This document shows, one piece after another, positions 14,643 through 14,857 of a DNA stretch of 14,857 bases. Both the position numbers and the translations under genes were made by a program. Within the stretch, counting starts at the first letter, position 1. Each line of letters opens with the position of its first letter. The DNA comes from JAAGZL01 sp050291725. GTDB lineage: Bacteria; Pseudomonadota; Gammaproteobacteria; Chromatiales; Chromatiaceae. Location of the stretch: NCBI GenBank assembly GCA_050291725.1, contig JBNKKH010000023.1, positions 1 to 14,857 of the forward strand, in the 5' to 3' direction. Under the pieces are notes generated by a model, which was given only the letters and a program-made list of their open reading frames with translations, ran no database searches and was not told where the DNA came from.

Positions 14643-14857
14643 TCACTTTTCTCGACTCCACAGGAGCAATCTGGGTTTCAGCGCATCCATATTCTCATGG
14701 CTACCAAACTCTTCTATAGACATTACCAACGTACGAATCCTTCGCTCGATATAACGTTCCGTTTTTCTGGTCAAATCGTCGAGATTACCCTGGTCGATAT
14801 CCCCCAATAGCACAATATCGATGATCCCAGTATCCTTGCCAGCAGCATAATCACCAA
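14643..14857 (-). CDS. C-terminal end of a winged-helix / nucleotidyltransferase-like protein (partial)
   Basis: An open frame enters from the right edge and ends at a TGA (14643-14645), giving 70 visible residues; the start is outside the window. The fragment contains GDYAAGKDTGIIDIVLLGD, then ERYIERRIRTLVMS and, at the end, RLLLWSREK. This matches, from memory of the family, the C-terminal nucleotidyltransferase-like domain of ArsR-type winged-helix proteins often found at the head of polysaccharide export clusters. The acidic motif expected in active nucleotidyltransferases (SDxD) is degenerate here: only one Asp remains in IIDIV, so catalysis is doubtful. It lies 78 bp upstream of wzm on the same strand and could be a regulator of the operon. 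The DNA-binding half cannot be seen. Confidence 0.7.
   Translation of the reverse strand, partial: GDYAAGKDTGIIDIVLLGDIDQGNLDDLTRKTERYIERRIRTLVMSIEEFGSHENMDALKPRLLLWSREK

Overview
The window looks like accessory, surface-glycan DNA from a Gram-negative bacterium, most likely a gammaproteobacterium. The reasons are a type IV pilin with a PilA-type prepilin leader, a Wzm/Wzt ABC exporter of the O-antigen type, and many sugar-modifying enzymes with tight overlaps. I cannot name a genus from the sequence. Base composition is mid-range; the most AT-rich stretch is the gap at 2534-2713.

Region 1 (1-2533, + strand) holds a major type IV pilin followed by a 640-residue membrane protein that resembles GT-C/TMTC-type glycosyltransferases with a TPR tail. 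Between them is a strong intrinsic terminator whose 3' arm also provides the Shine-Dalgarno of the second gene. This order recalls pilA-tfpO/tfpW in Pseudomonas, where the downstream gene glycosylates the pilin.

Region 2 (2534-5750, + strand) is a three-gene unit joined by ATGA overlaps: a GT4 glycosyltransferase, a NAD-dependent epimerase/dehydratase-like protein (with His in place of the expected catalytic Tyr), and a GT2 glycosyltransferase with a C-terminal hydrophobic helix. An extended -10 promoter lies about 65 bp upstream of the first gene.

Region 3 (5768-14857, - strand, converging on region 2) is a long compact operon, in transcription order: the end of a winged-helix/nucleotidyltransferase-type protein (cut by the window edge), Wzm permease, Wzt ATPase with a C-terminal glycan-recognition domain, a zinc-binding methyltransferase, a DegT-family sugar aminotransferase, a WbqC-family protein, a PAPS-dependent sulfotransferase, a GT2 glycosyltransferase, a second methyltransferase, and a WbsX/GH99-like protein. 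Taken together these genes suggest an amino-sugar-containing, methylated and probably sulfated polysaccharide that is built in the cytoplasm and exported by Wzm/Wzt. One of the modifying enzymes could place the terminal cap read by the Wzt C-terminal domain (inference).

I see no tRNA, rRNA, CRISPR array, transposase or phage gene. Besides genes, the most notable structures are the terminator/Shine-Dalgarno overlap at 584-613 and a 14-bp perfect inverted repeat with a 1-nt centre at 8838-8866 inside a glycosyltransferase gene.
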